Shown here one piece after another: positions 33,051-41,726 of a DNA stretch of 49,460 nucleotides (positions are counted from its first letter, which is position 1; each line of letters starts with the position of its first letter). A program made the position numbers and the translations under genes. Source of the stretch: Candidatus Fermentibacterota bacterium (GTDB taxonomy: Bacteria > JAFGKV01); the NCBI GenBank assembly GCA_016928395.1, contig JAFGKV010000138.1, positions 1-49,460 of the forward strand, read 5' to 3'. The notes beneath the pieces are model-generated. The model was not told the DNA's origin. It did not search any database and was given only the letters and a program-made list of their open reading frames with translations.

Positions 33051-35711
33051 ATGGAACGCGCCTGTCGACTAGAACCCTGTCGCTATTGCCCGTCCCCACT
33101 CAAGCCCTTGCTGATGGGCATGCTAATCCTCGCCTTGGCAGGTCCGGCTTTCGCTACCCATGTCGCCATGTCGCCGGATCCGGTGTGGCAGGTGACCGGG
33201 ACGATCCCCACCGGGGTCGGCTGGGCTGACTTCGATGCAAACGGCTGGCTGGATCTGGTAATCACCCATGGGCTCGATGTGATTGCCAGCCCCGATGCTG
33301 TGTACTTCAACACGGACGGAATCCTCTCCTTCACACCGGGATGGATCTCCGAAGCCTCACTGCCTTCGGCCAATGTGTTCCTCGGTGATCTAGACAATGA
33401 TGGAGATCCCGACCTTGCGGTCTCGAGTTTGGGGATCACGTCTCAGGGCCTGCCCCCGGTGCCCCATACAATCTATTTCAACAATGGCGGGCTCCCACCA
33501 AATCCTGACTGGGTCTCGCTGCCCGGCAATGCCTTTTCGTGCGCCGGCGGTGATGTAGACGGTGACGGCGATATCGACATCGCGTTCGGCCAGGGTGATT
33601 TCGCCACCAATCACTTCCAGAAGACTGTGCTCTACCTCAATGAGAATGGTGACTTCGGCCAGTCGCCGACCTGGGAGACCGCCGATCTGCTCCACAGCGC
33701 GGAAGTCGCCTTCGCGGATGTCGACCGTGACGGCGACCTCGATCTGGCGCTGGGAGGACGCAATTCGTTCGGCCTGGCAATCTTCTTCAATGACCAGGGC
33801 ATTCTGGAAACCACGCCCTCCTGGCAAACCAGCGCGGTCATCACGGGCCGTCAGATGGCCTTCGGCGACGTGAACGGCGATGGATTCCTTGACCTTGCCG
33901 TGGCCGGCGGCGCCCAGAGCTTCTTCCTGTTCAGGAATATCAACGGCACCCTGGAGACCACGCCTTCCTGGTCGGCCGTTGCGGGCGGTGAGCCGTCGGC
34001 CGTTGCCTGGGCCGATGTTGATGGTGATGGGGATCTCGACCTGGCTGCCGGCGGATGGTACCCTCCCATGGGGATCTTCGAGAATGTGAACGGAACCCTT
34101 TCCTCCACGTTCGTCTGGTCCTACAACTGCGGCGTACAGCAGTTCGCCTGGGGTGACTTCGATGGTGATTACCTGGTCGACACGGTGTCGACGATCACGG
34201 CCGATGGGGCGTCGGGGCTCTTCTACCTCGACCATCGGCCCATTCACCGTCTAAACTGGGTGGCCCTGAACGGCCTCCCGCTTCCGCTCGACCAGTTCTG
34301 CCATGACCCTGTGGAGGGGTGGCTTTCTCTGGGAATGGTCCCCCAGGCCGGTGATACACTCACAGTCTCCTACAGCCACTCCAAGGATCTGGATCTTGCA
34401 GTCACCGACGCCAGTCAGACCCGCATCTTCAGTAATCTCAAGCCAGTACCACCCTTCGTAGTCCCCGACTTCGAGGCAGCGCCGTGTACAGGTCACGCCC
34501 CCTTGGCGGTGCAGTTCACCGATCTCACCTACGCCGAACCCGCCATCGTCGCGTGGTCATGGGATCTCAACGGTGACGGGATCACCGACTCACAGGTACA
34601 ACATCCGGCCTGGATCTATGACTCGCCGGGATCGTTCACAGTCACACTGGAGGCATCCAATGGGCTGACTGCCGCCATCATCGAGAAGGAAGCCTGCGTC
34701 AACGTGTTCTCTGGCGAGAGCGCCGTGGCGTTCGACGGCAACTCGGGCAACGTCCGCTGTCCAGCCTCCCCCAGCATGGCCATCAGCGACGCAGTGACCG
34801 CTGAGGCGTGGATCAAACCTCAAGGCTGGGGAGAAGTGCCCACGACCGGATTCGGCCGAATCATCGACAAGACCAACTTCGCCCTCTACCTGCACGGGGA
34901 AGGCAGTGCGTACAATCAACACAGCATGGTGTTCCTTCTGCGCAACACGAACGGCCCTCCGGTGGTACTCACCACACCCCCGGGAAGCATTCAGTTGGAT
35001 GCCTGGCAGCATGTCGCGGCGACCTACACCGCCGCCACGAGCGAGGCCGCCGTCTATCTGGACGGGATGCGCCAGGACCTGAATCAGGTCAACACACCTG
35101 CCGGGCCCATAAAGGACAATCTGGGAATCGATCTTCTGATAGGCACCAATCCGGCATCCCTGAACACATTCGACGGGGCCATCGACGAGGTGAGGCTCTG
35201 GAACGTGGCGAGGACAGCGCAGGAGATTGCTGCCGATCGTCTCCACGGGCTCACCGGTGGTCAACCCGAGCTAGTGGGCTACTGGCGTTTCAATGAAGGC
35301 AATGGCGTGTATGCCTTGGATGGATCGGCCAATGGCAATAACGGGGTCATCAGCGATGGGCGCTGGGTGCTGGGTGCACTCGACCCTTCAGCCGCCATAC
35401 CGCCCGGCCAGGGCGCCTCGGCCATTCCTCAGAGGCTCACACTCAGCCTGGGATGGCCGAATCCGTTCGCCGTGCACACGACCGTGCTATGTGACCTGTC
35501 CACCGATGCAACCGTGACGGCTGCCGTGTACGACATGAATGGCCGGCTCGTGCGAAGCCTGTGCCGGTGCGAATGGCCCGCGGGACCACACAGCATCGTG
35601 TGGGACGGCACGGACGATGCGGGCTCGGCCGTGGCATCCGGCGTCTATTTCTGCGGTGTGACCGCAGGTGCCGAAGCGGCTCGGCGCGTCGCTCTCGTGT
35701 GTGTGCGCTGA
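33051..35711 (+). CDS. Secreted FG-GAP/PKD/LamG protein with sorting domain
   Basis: The 886-residue protein has a signal peptide (about 1-35, ending AFA). A propeller of FG-GAP/VCBS repeats follows (about 45-470; loops such as DLDNDGDPD, DVDGDGDID, DVDRDGDLD). Next are a PKD domain (about 485-570, APLAVQFTDLTY and WSWDLNGDGI), a LamG/concanavalin-like domain (about 575-780, ending IDEVRLWNVARTAQEI and GYWRFNEG), and a C-terminal sorting domain (LGWPNPFAVHTTVL, VYDMNGRLVR, VASGVYFC). Such modules bind glycans or proteins at the surface. ATG 33051 has GGAGG 5 nt upstream. It is divergent from the sigma factor gene. Confidence 0.86.
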   Translation: MERACRLEPCRYCPSPLKPLLMGMLILALAGPAFATHVAMSPDPVWQVTGTIPTGVGWADFDANGWLDLVITHGLDVIASPDAVYFNTDGILSFTPGWISEASLPSANVFLGDLDNDGDPDLAVSSLGITSQGLPPVPHTIYFNNGGLPPNPDWVSLPGNAFSCAGGDVDGDGDIDIAFGQGDFATNHFQKTVLYLNENGDFGQSPTWETADLLHSAEVAFADVDRDGDLDLALGGRNSFGLAIFFNDQGILETTPSWQTSAVITGRQMAFGDVNGDGFLDLAVAGGAQSFFLFRNINGTLETTPSWSAVAGGEPSAVAWADVDGDGDLDLAAGGWYPPMGIFENVNGTLSSTFVWSYNCGVQQFAWGDFDGDYLVDTVSTITADGASGLFYLDHRPIHRLNWVALNGLPLPLDQFCHDPVEGWLSLGMVPQAGDTLTVSYSHSKDLDLAVTDASQTRIFSNLKPVPPFVVPDFEAAPCTGHAPLAVQFTDLTYAEPAIVAWSWDLNGDGITDSQVQHPAWIYDSPGSFTVTLEASNGLTAAIIEKEACVNVFSGESAVAFDGNSGNVRCPASPSMAISDAVTAEAWIKPQGWGEVPTTGFGRIIDKTNFALYLHGEGSAYNQHSMVFLLRNTNGPPVVLTTPPGSIQLDAWQHVAATYTAATSEAAVYLDGMRQDLNQVNTPAGPIKDNLGIDLLIGTNPASLNTFDGAIDEVRLWNVARTAQEIAADRLHGLTGGQPELVGYWRFNEGNGVYALDGSANGNNGVISDGRWVLGALDPSAAIPPGQGASAIPQRLTLSLGWPNPFAVHTTVLCDLSTDATVTAAVYDMNGRLVRSLCRCEWPAGPHSIVWDGTDDAGSAVASGVYFCGVTAGAEAARRVALVCVR

Positions 35712-36233
35712 GCCCATCTTCGACACTATGGACTTCAAGGTTCAATCCGTACAACGAGTCCCAGCGCTTCAAATTGAGCGTGGCACACCATTTCGTCACC
35801 CCCTCATTCCCCAGGCTTCCCTGCCAACCGTATCGCCGGTGGCATCGCCTCCCCCACTGCCTGAAATACCTTCCCGCTCCATCCCTTGGCGGCACCCAGT
35901 GTCATGAATCGCTTCCCGTCCCCCGCATCCACCCACCTCCATCCGTTCCTGAAGCTCCCTCATCACAATCAATGACCGAAAGCCGCGGAATACATGAACC
36001 CGGATAGCCTCCGCGTATCGAAGCGGCGGAGTACTGGGACCACGGGCGCTCGAGCGAGCCCTGGTGTGGCATGACGGGTCGCCCCCCTGCGCATGTGAAC
36101 CGTTCTGCGGCGGTTCCGGCCGAGACGATCACCGGGTCGAGAAATCGGGGACGAAGAAGTGAACAAGCCCGAGGTTGCCAGTTGATAGTCGACAGCCTTT
36201 CCCGGGGCGGGAGATCCGCGACGCGATGTCGTC
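35712..36233. other. 522-bp region between convergent genes
   Basis: This stretch between two secreted-protein genes has no convincing gene. Weak inverted repeats occur at 36009-36031 (CTCCGC/GCGGAG) and 36097-36116 (GAACCG/CGGTTC, 8-nt loop); either could take part in termination. No strong T-tract is seen. Confidence 0.5.
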
Positions 36234-39200
36234 CTACTGCAGCCGCACCACCATGCTCTCGGAAGTGCCTGCCCCGGTGACGAATCTGCCGAGGTACACT
36301 CCGCTGGGCAGGTTCTCGGGAACGACACCCAGAGAGTGGTTACCCCTCGACAGGGTCCCGAACCCATGGCACAGGACAATCCGGCCCGACAGGTCATAGA
36401 TCTCAAGGCGAACTGCAGACTCTTGGGGCACGCTCAGCAGCCACGAAAGCCTCTCGTCGCTGGGATTGGGCCACGGGCCCTCGACGCGTAACGCCTCCAC
36501 CAGCGGCGCAGACCCATCGCCGGCTGCCACCAGCACCGGCTCGACATCGTCGAGACAGAAAAACCCCGATGATCCCGAGCCGTCACACGACCAGGCGAAC
36601 ACAATGTTGCCGCCCTCGGTCTCTATCGTGAAGGGCAGGACTAGTTCGGTGTAGTTGCTCTGGTCGCCCGTAAGCGTCAATTGGGCCAGCGTCTCTTCGC
36701 CTCTTTTCGCGCTGACTTGCACAGTATCCTGTCCCAGAGACCAACAGGCCTGGAACCGGAGCCTGACCTGGGATCCGCATACGAAGGACATCGGCGGCAT
36801 GGTGGCCATGCTGCCCGAGACTGCCGGATCCAGCACCAGAAGCCCCCGCCCGGTGGCCGGCGGATAGACTCCGTCCGCAGTCGCCCAGCGCCAGGCACCC
36901 GAGAGATTCCAGTAGACCGGCGGGAGTTCGAAACCCTCACCCACCGGCCCAGAGGTGAACCACGACCAGATCTCGTCGTTCCATGCCTCTCCGTCGCCCA
37001 AAGCCTCGGCGCGGAAAAGAACCTTGAACCGTGCGCCGGCAGGAGGAACCGGCACGATGGGAAACTCCACAACTCCCGACTCCTCGGGGTCAGCCAGCAT
37101 CGTGGTGGTATAGACCTCGTCGCCGTCCTCCTCGGTGACCTCCACTGTGACCGGCACCAGACCCACGTTCTCCGCGCCGTTGTCGCACAGCGTTACCATG
37201 CCCCGCACCGTGGTTCCCTCAGGACCGCTGTCCAACGGCAATATCATAGCCCGAAGCGCCGCGTCTCTCACCGGCTGTTGTTCGGAGATGTTGAGCAGAC
37301 CCGGCACGGCGGGCAGGCGCTGCAGAAGCCCGCTGGGCCACGCCACGGTGATCACGGGATTGGCGCCCACTGGCCCCAATGGCAGCGTCGCCACCGGCGG
37401 TCCTTGCCCAAGACCGCACCCCTCGCCCACGATCCGCCCCAGCGACGAGACATCGCCGCTGAGCGTGACCCCGGCGAGAAGCCCGTCGCGGGAGCTGCTC
37501 GACCCCTGGAGTGTGACACGTACGGACTGCGGACTCTCACTCAGGTTGAGTAGCAGTTGATCGCCGCCTGCGCGGCCAACGTAGATGTCCTCGTCACCAT
37601 CATTGTCGATATCCGCCCAGGTAACCACCCAGCCCTGGTTCGTGATTGTCGCGCTCTCGGTGGCGTCACCGAATGTGCTCCCGAGGTTCCGGTAGAGCGC
37701 GTTTCGCTGCACATTGCACACGTACAGATCCAGCAGCCCATCACCGTCGAAGTCGCCCCAGGCCGCTGAGGATGAGCTTCTCAGGTCCTCGAGACCGGAA
37801 TCGACGACTCTGACGAAACCTCTGCCTCGGATGTTTCGGTAGAGCGTGTTGGGCTCGCCGCCGTTAAAGGATGGCCCGATATTGGTCACATAAAGATCAG
37901 GCCACCCGTCATTGTCATAGTCGCCCCACCCACACCCCGTGGAAACCAGCGCATCATCACCGAGACCCAGTTCCAGGGCGCAATCCGTGAAGGTCCCATC
38001 ACCGTTGTTCACGTAGAGGGCATTGGGCGCCCCGCCATATCCCGCGCCGCAGTTAGCCACACACAGATCCAGGTCTCCGTCCCGGTCGAAGTCTGCAAAC
38101 GCGGCGGCGTATGCGCTCACCGTACCGGCGACGCCGGCTGCGGACGAGACCTCCGTGAAGGTGCCGTCGCCATTGTTATGGAAGAGTTGCCACGGCTGTT
38201 CCTGGTGAGCGATGAAGAAATCCAGCCAGCCGTCATTGTCATAGTCGCCCCACACTGGGGTGAAGTTCTTCTGAGCGGTTGACGCAATCCCGGCCTGGGC
38301 GCTCACATCGGTGAAGACCCCTGCGCCGTTGTTCTTGAACAACGCAAGCCCCGCCATCGTGCCATGGAGTAGATCGGGAACGCCATCATTGTCATAGTCG
38401 CCCCACGAGGCGCCCTGCCCTTTGCCAGTCATCGGGAGATTCGACTGAGCAATGACGTTCACCAGGGTGTCGCCGTCATTACGGTACAGGGCGTGGTCAA
38501 AACTCCAGGCCGCACGGTAGAAATCCAGGTCGCCATCGTCGTCCATATCTGCGAAGGCAACGGTATGGGCCTTGCTCGTAGTTGCCAAGCCCCAGTCAGA
38601 CGCCGCGTTTGCGAAGAGCTGCACCGCCATGGGGATGGAGAAAGGCAGTTCTTCGCTGTGGCCCCCGTCGGCATACAGGGTCAAGACGAACTGCACATGG
38701 TACCCGACTTCGGCATCGGCATCCACGGTGACCGCCACTCCCTGCAAGGCCACGGCCACCGAATCAGTCTCGATGGCGCCGAAGTTGACGGCGGAGCTGT
38801 CGACATGAACGTGAGGATCGTCGGTGCTGAGATACCCCGTCACGATTGAGGCGGGCGCCCAGAAATTCCTGACACGGAAGTTCAGCGCCGCTGCTTCGCC
38901 CGGTCCGAGAAGGCCGTCACCATTGCCGCTGGCCGAATCCTCCACCACGACTTCGATGAGACGCAGTGTCGGGTGCGGTGATTCGACAAGAGCCCGATAG
39001 CCATTGACCCGGCCCGAACCCAGCGTACCGCGATACTGGGGATTGATGATATCGATGGGATCGGCAGTGCCGGTCAGCCGGTAATACAGTTCGGTATTGG
39101 AAAGCTCCGGGTAGCGGCTCAGCACCAGACCGGCAACACCAGCCACATAGGGGCATGATGCCGAGGTGCCTGCGAAATCCGTAATGAAGGCGTCGTCAAA

Positions 39201-40352
39201 CGCCGTGGTCCAAATGCCGACTCCCGGCGCCGCGATGCCGACCCAGAGGCCGAAATTGGAGAAATCTGCCCTGATGTCGCCCCACTGTGTGGCGGCTACC
39301 GAGAGCACTTCCTGATATGCCGATGGCGTCTGCCAGTTATCAGAGTTGTCATTGCCGGCCGATGCCACAAGGAAAACGCCGGCGGCATGAGCGTATTGAA
39401 CCGCTTCGTGAAGTGCTTCACAGTCAGGGTTTCTCCAGCTCATGGACAGGATGTCAACGCCATTATCGGCCGCGTAGTAGAACGACTCGACTATGTCGGA
39501 AGTGATGCCCCCCGAACCCTCAGTTGCGGAGTAGAGAATCTTGAGCGGCATGATGGCGCAATGCCAGGCAGTGCCCGCCACCATGAGGCCATTATCGCTC
39601 ACCGCGGCGGCGATGCCTGCCGTATTGGTACCGTGGCCGCCGAAATCCATGGGATCGGGGTCAGGAGGAAAACCGTCTTCGCCAGGCTCAGGATACTCAC
39701 CGGTGATGAAGTCCCACCCGATGACGTCGTCTACATAGCCATTGCCGTCGGCGTCGGCACCGTCCAGATCGCCGCCCTCGCCCGCGGGATAGTTGTCGAA
39801 GCGACCGTTGCCATTGGCGTCTTCAGCGGCATTGATGTAGATATTCGCAGCGAGGTCGGGATGATCCCAATCGCACCCGGTATCGCTGATAGCAATCACG
39901 ACGTTCCGCGAGCCAGTCTCGACATCCCACGCTTCTGGCATGGCCATGAGTGCCATGGCATACTGCTCGGGCAAAAATGGATCGTCCGGAGTCGCCGTCA
40001 ACGTGGCGTAGTAATCAGGATGGGCGTAGATCACTCCCTGGCATGCTTGCAGCCCCCCGCACACATCCTGCGGATCAATTGCGGCACCATACCGAACAGC
40101 AATGAGGCCGTCTGAGCCAAAGCCTCTGCGCAACGAGGCATTGATACCGTCGCCACGGGGGCGTGCGATTCGGCGGATTGTACCCACCTGCAACTCGTCG
40201 ATCAGCCTGTCCAGGGGTTCAATCCCTGTTCCGGCGCCGGATACGAGATGAGCGGCAATGGAGGGATCCACCTTGGCGATGAACCTGCCGGGGGCGTACT
40301 CGGCGGCATTGAGTGTACCGGTAAGAAGTAACAGGAAGATGAAGCGACTCAT
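36234..40352 (-). CDS. Secreted subtilisin-like protease with VCBS, ASPIC and sorting domains
   Basis: The 1372-residue protein has a signal peptide (about 1-17), an inhibitor-like propeptide region, and an S8 protease domain with Asp157 (AISDTGCDWDHPD), His240 (GGHGTNTAGIAA), the oxyanion Asn334 (ASAGNDN) and Ser397 (GTSASCPYVAG). A DANGNGRFD and ADGNGYVDD insert resembles a calcium site. VCBS repeats follow (about 600-930), then an ASPIC/UnbV domain, a CARDB- or MAM-like module with paired Cys, and a C-terminal sorting domain (GPWPNPSDERLSW, IYDLSGRI, LPSGVYLGRF). The start ATG 40352 has GAAGGAG 5 nt upstream. All three catalytic residues are intact. Confidence 0.9.
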   Translation of the reverse strand: MSRFIFLLLLTGTLNAAEYAPGRFIAKVDPSIAAHLVSGAGTGIEPLDRLIDELQVGTIRRIARPRGDGINASLRRGFGSDGLIAVRYGAAIDPQDVCGGLQACQGVIYAHPDYYATLTATPDDPFLPEQYAMALMAMPEAWDVETGSRNVVIAISDTGCDWDHPDLAANIYINAAEDANGNGRFDNYPAGEGGDLDGADADGNGYVDDVIGWDFITGEYPEPGEDGFPPDPDPMDFGGHGTNTAGIAAAVSDNGLMVAGTAWHCAIMPLKILYSATEGSGGITSDIVESFYYAADNGVDILSMSWRNPDCEALHEAVQYAHAAGVFLVASAGNDNSDNWQTPSAYQEVLSVAATQWGDIRADFSNFGLWVGIAAPGVGIWTTAFDDAFITDFAGTSASCPYVAGVAGLVLSRYPELSNTELYYRLTGTADPIDIINPQYRGTLGSGRVNGYRALVESPHPTLRLIEVVVEDSASGNGDGLLGPGEAAALNFRVRNFWAPASIVTGYLSTDDPHVHVDSSAVNFGAIETDSVAVALQGVAVTVDADAEVGYHVQFVLTLYADGGHSEELPFSIPMAVQLFANAASDWGLATTSKAHTVAFADMDDDGDLDFYRAAWSFDHALYRNDGDTLVNVIAQSNLPMTGKGQGASWGDYDNDGVPDLLHGTMAGLALFKNNGAGVFTDVSAQAGIASTAQKNFTPVWGDYDNDGWLDFFIAHQEQPWQLFHNNGDGTFTEVSSAAGVAGTVSAYAAAFADFDRDGDLDLCVANCGAGYGGAPNALYVNNGDGTFTDCALELGLGDDALVSTGCGWGDYDNDGWPDLYVTNIGPSFNGGEPNTLYRNIRGRGFVRVVDSGLEDLRSSSSAAWGDFDGDGLLDLYVCNVQRNALYRNLGSTFGDATESATITNQGWVVTWADIDNDGDEDIYVGRAGGDQLLLNLSESPQSVRVTLQGSSSSRDGLLAGVTLSGDVSSLGRIVGEGCGLGQGPPVATLPLGPVGANPVITVAWPSGLLQRLPAVPGLLNISEQQPVRDAALRAMILPLDSGPEGTTVRGMVTLCDNGAENVGLVPVTVEVTEEDGDEVYTTTMLADPEESGVVEFPIVPVPPAGARFKVLFRAEALGDGEAWNDEIWSWFTSGPVGEGFELPPVYWNLSGAWRWATADGVYPPATGRGLLVLDPAVSGSMATMPPMSFVCGSQVRLRFQACWSLGQDTVQVSAKRGEETLAQLTLTGDQSNYTELVLPFTIETEGGNIVFAWSCDGSGSSGFFCLDDVEPVLVAAGDGSAPLVEALRVEGPWPNPSDERLSWLLSVPQESAVRLEIYDLSGRIVLCHGFGTLSRGNHSLGVVPENLPSGVYLGRFVTGAGTSESMVVRLQ
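37580..38560 (-). repeat. VCBS coding repeats in protease gene
   Basis: Degenerate direct repeats encode successive (F/W)(A/G)D(F/Y)D(N/R)DG(D/W)(L/P)D loops followed by LYRN or LFHNNGDGTF. The period is about 160-190 bp and roughly seven copies are seen. They correspond to beta-propeller blades, as in the gene at 28569-31694. Confidence 0.7.
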
Positions 40353-40395
40353 AACGACTCCTTCGGTGAAGCTCACGCGTGAGACCCTGCGCGCG

Positions 40396-41463
40396 CTATT
40401 CCTCATCAAGACACCATGACACCCACCGGCCATAGCGGCCCAAGGCAGTCACCGCCCAAATCAAGGCCAGCATCCCGGCCAGCATCGCCGCGGGGCCGGG
40501 GCGTTGGATGAACTCGATGCCGGGAAGATCTCTGGGAAAAGGAATCATCGCCAGCAGCAGGTAGACCCCCAGGCCAAATCCGACGAGTACGACCAACGAT
40601 ACCAGGCAGGCCATGTACCGTGAGGGACTACGGCGAATGAGCGAAAAAAGAACGGTCGGATCCAGGCTCATGAAGGGACTCCCGGTTCGAAACAGAACCG
40701 CGATGATAAGAGGCATGAGAGCGATCAGACCGGCAAGAGCCACCAACAGCGCGATGGACAAAATGCCCGAATACGACGCCGACGGCTGGGCCTCGCCCGA
40801 GGGAGCAGGCTCGCCGCTGGGAACGAGCACCACGTAGAGCAGCACGACGAGTAGCCCTGGCGAGATCATGAGTTTCATCAGCCGACCCGCGATGAGGCCG
40901 GGTCCTCCTCCCAGGCTCCACGGGGCGGGCGGCCGAGGCCGTTCATGCTCCGCCGCCAAATACAGGGCCCACAGGTAAGGTATAAAGAACAACAATGCCA
41001 CAGGCCAAGCCACGAAGTTGAACACGCCCCACGCCAGGAGCCATACCGCCCCGAGCCCTGCAAAGGGATAGACCAGAATCGAGAAAAGCTGGTGATCCGT
41101 AGGTGGGGGCTCAGGCATCGGAGGAGGAGGAGGGGGCTTGCGGATCGAGCCTGAGCGCCGAGTCGACCCGGGGGCCGGCGCAGCGGCAGCAGAGGGGGCA
41201 TCCTCTTCGACGTCCGTGCACATGCCGCCGCAGTGAGCGCAGAATCGCACAAGCTCTCCACTCATGAGCCGATCGGGGGCGCATTCCTCGCACAGAAGCT
41301 TGCCACACGCTGTGCACAGAAACGGAGCGATCGTGCCTGGGTGGTAGTGGCACTGCTTGGAACCGGGCGGGAGTGTGGGACCGACGGCGGGAGGTGGCTC
41401 GGCCGCGGGGATGAGCCGAACGCTCTGCTGTTCCCAGTCTTCCGAGCCACTGTCTAGAATCAT
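40396..41463 (-). CDS. Zinc-ribbon/B-box multi-TM protein
   Basis: The 355-residue protein has a cytoplasmic N-terminal zinc finger of the B-box/ribbon type (CHYHPGTIAPFLCTACGKLL then CEECAPD and CAHCGG, at least six Cys and two His). A Pro-rich linker (about 95-125) is followed by about six membrane helices (two between about 125 and 175, then helices near 205, 245, 300 and 335). I do not recognise a named family; similar B-box membrane proteins are often called uncharacterised. The start is ATG 41463, with GAGGTGG close upstream. It ends 43 nt before the protease start on the same strand, suggesting an operon. Confidence 0.75.
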   Translation of the reverse strand: MILDSGSEDWEQQSVRLIPAAEPPPAVGPTLPPGSKQCHYHPGTIAPFLCTACGKLLCEECAPDRLMSGELVRFCAHCGGMCTDVEEDAPSAAAAPAPGSTRRSGSIRKPPPPPPMPEPPPTDHQLFSILVYPFAGLGAVWLLAWGVFNFVAWPVALLFFIPYLWALYLAAEHERPRPPAPWSLGGGPGLIAGRLMKLMISPGLLVVLLYVVLVPSGEPAPSGEAQPSASYSGILSIALLVALAGLIALMPLIIAVLFRTGSPFMSLDPTVLFSLIRRSPSRYMACLVSLVVLVGFGLGVYLLLAMIPFPRDLPGIEFIQRPGPAAMLAGMLALIWAVTALGRYGRWVSWCLDEE

Positions 41464-41588
41464 GACACCCACCTCTTGCCTCGTGCAGTCTTCCGGAACC
41501 GGCATGAGTCATTGAAGCGACGGCAATGTACACTATGGAGTCCCTCCGCACACCCCGGATGTGAGCGGGCCTGCGCCGCACTTCGTCT

Positions 41589-41616
41589 TTGACAGGTTCC
41601 TCCCTCCTGCCATATT
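41589..41616 (+). promoter_or_regulatory. Promoter of radical SAM gene
   Basis: A perfect TTGACA at 41589-41594 is followed after 16 bp by CATATT at 41611-41616 (17 bp gives ATATTC). The transcript would start near 41623, about 100 nt before the GTG at 41727. Confidence 0.6.
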
Positions 41617-41726
41617 CGATGAGCCATGTGCGGTCTCACCGCGACTTCGCCGCGCGCCATCGCCTGTCGCCCTGTCGTGATGATCTGGCGCCGGCGGAGA
41701 GCAGATGGTTTGAACCGGAGGTATTC

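Noticed and set aside
35738-35760. tRNA-like GGTTCAATCC stretch
   Set aside because: No acceptor stem or anticodon arm can be formed around it; the same string near 40215 lies inside the protease gene.
35443-35895. Minus-strand frame between the two convergent surface-protein genes
   Set aside because: Mostly antisense to the end of the FG-GAP gene; the free part has no domain or ribosome-binding site.
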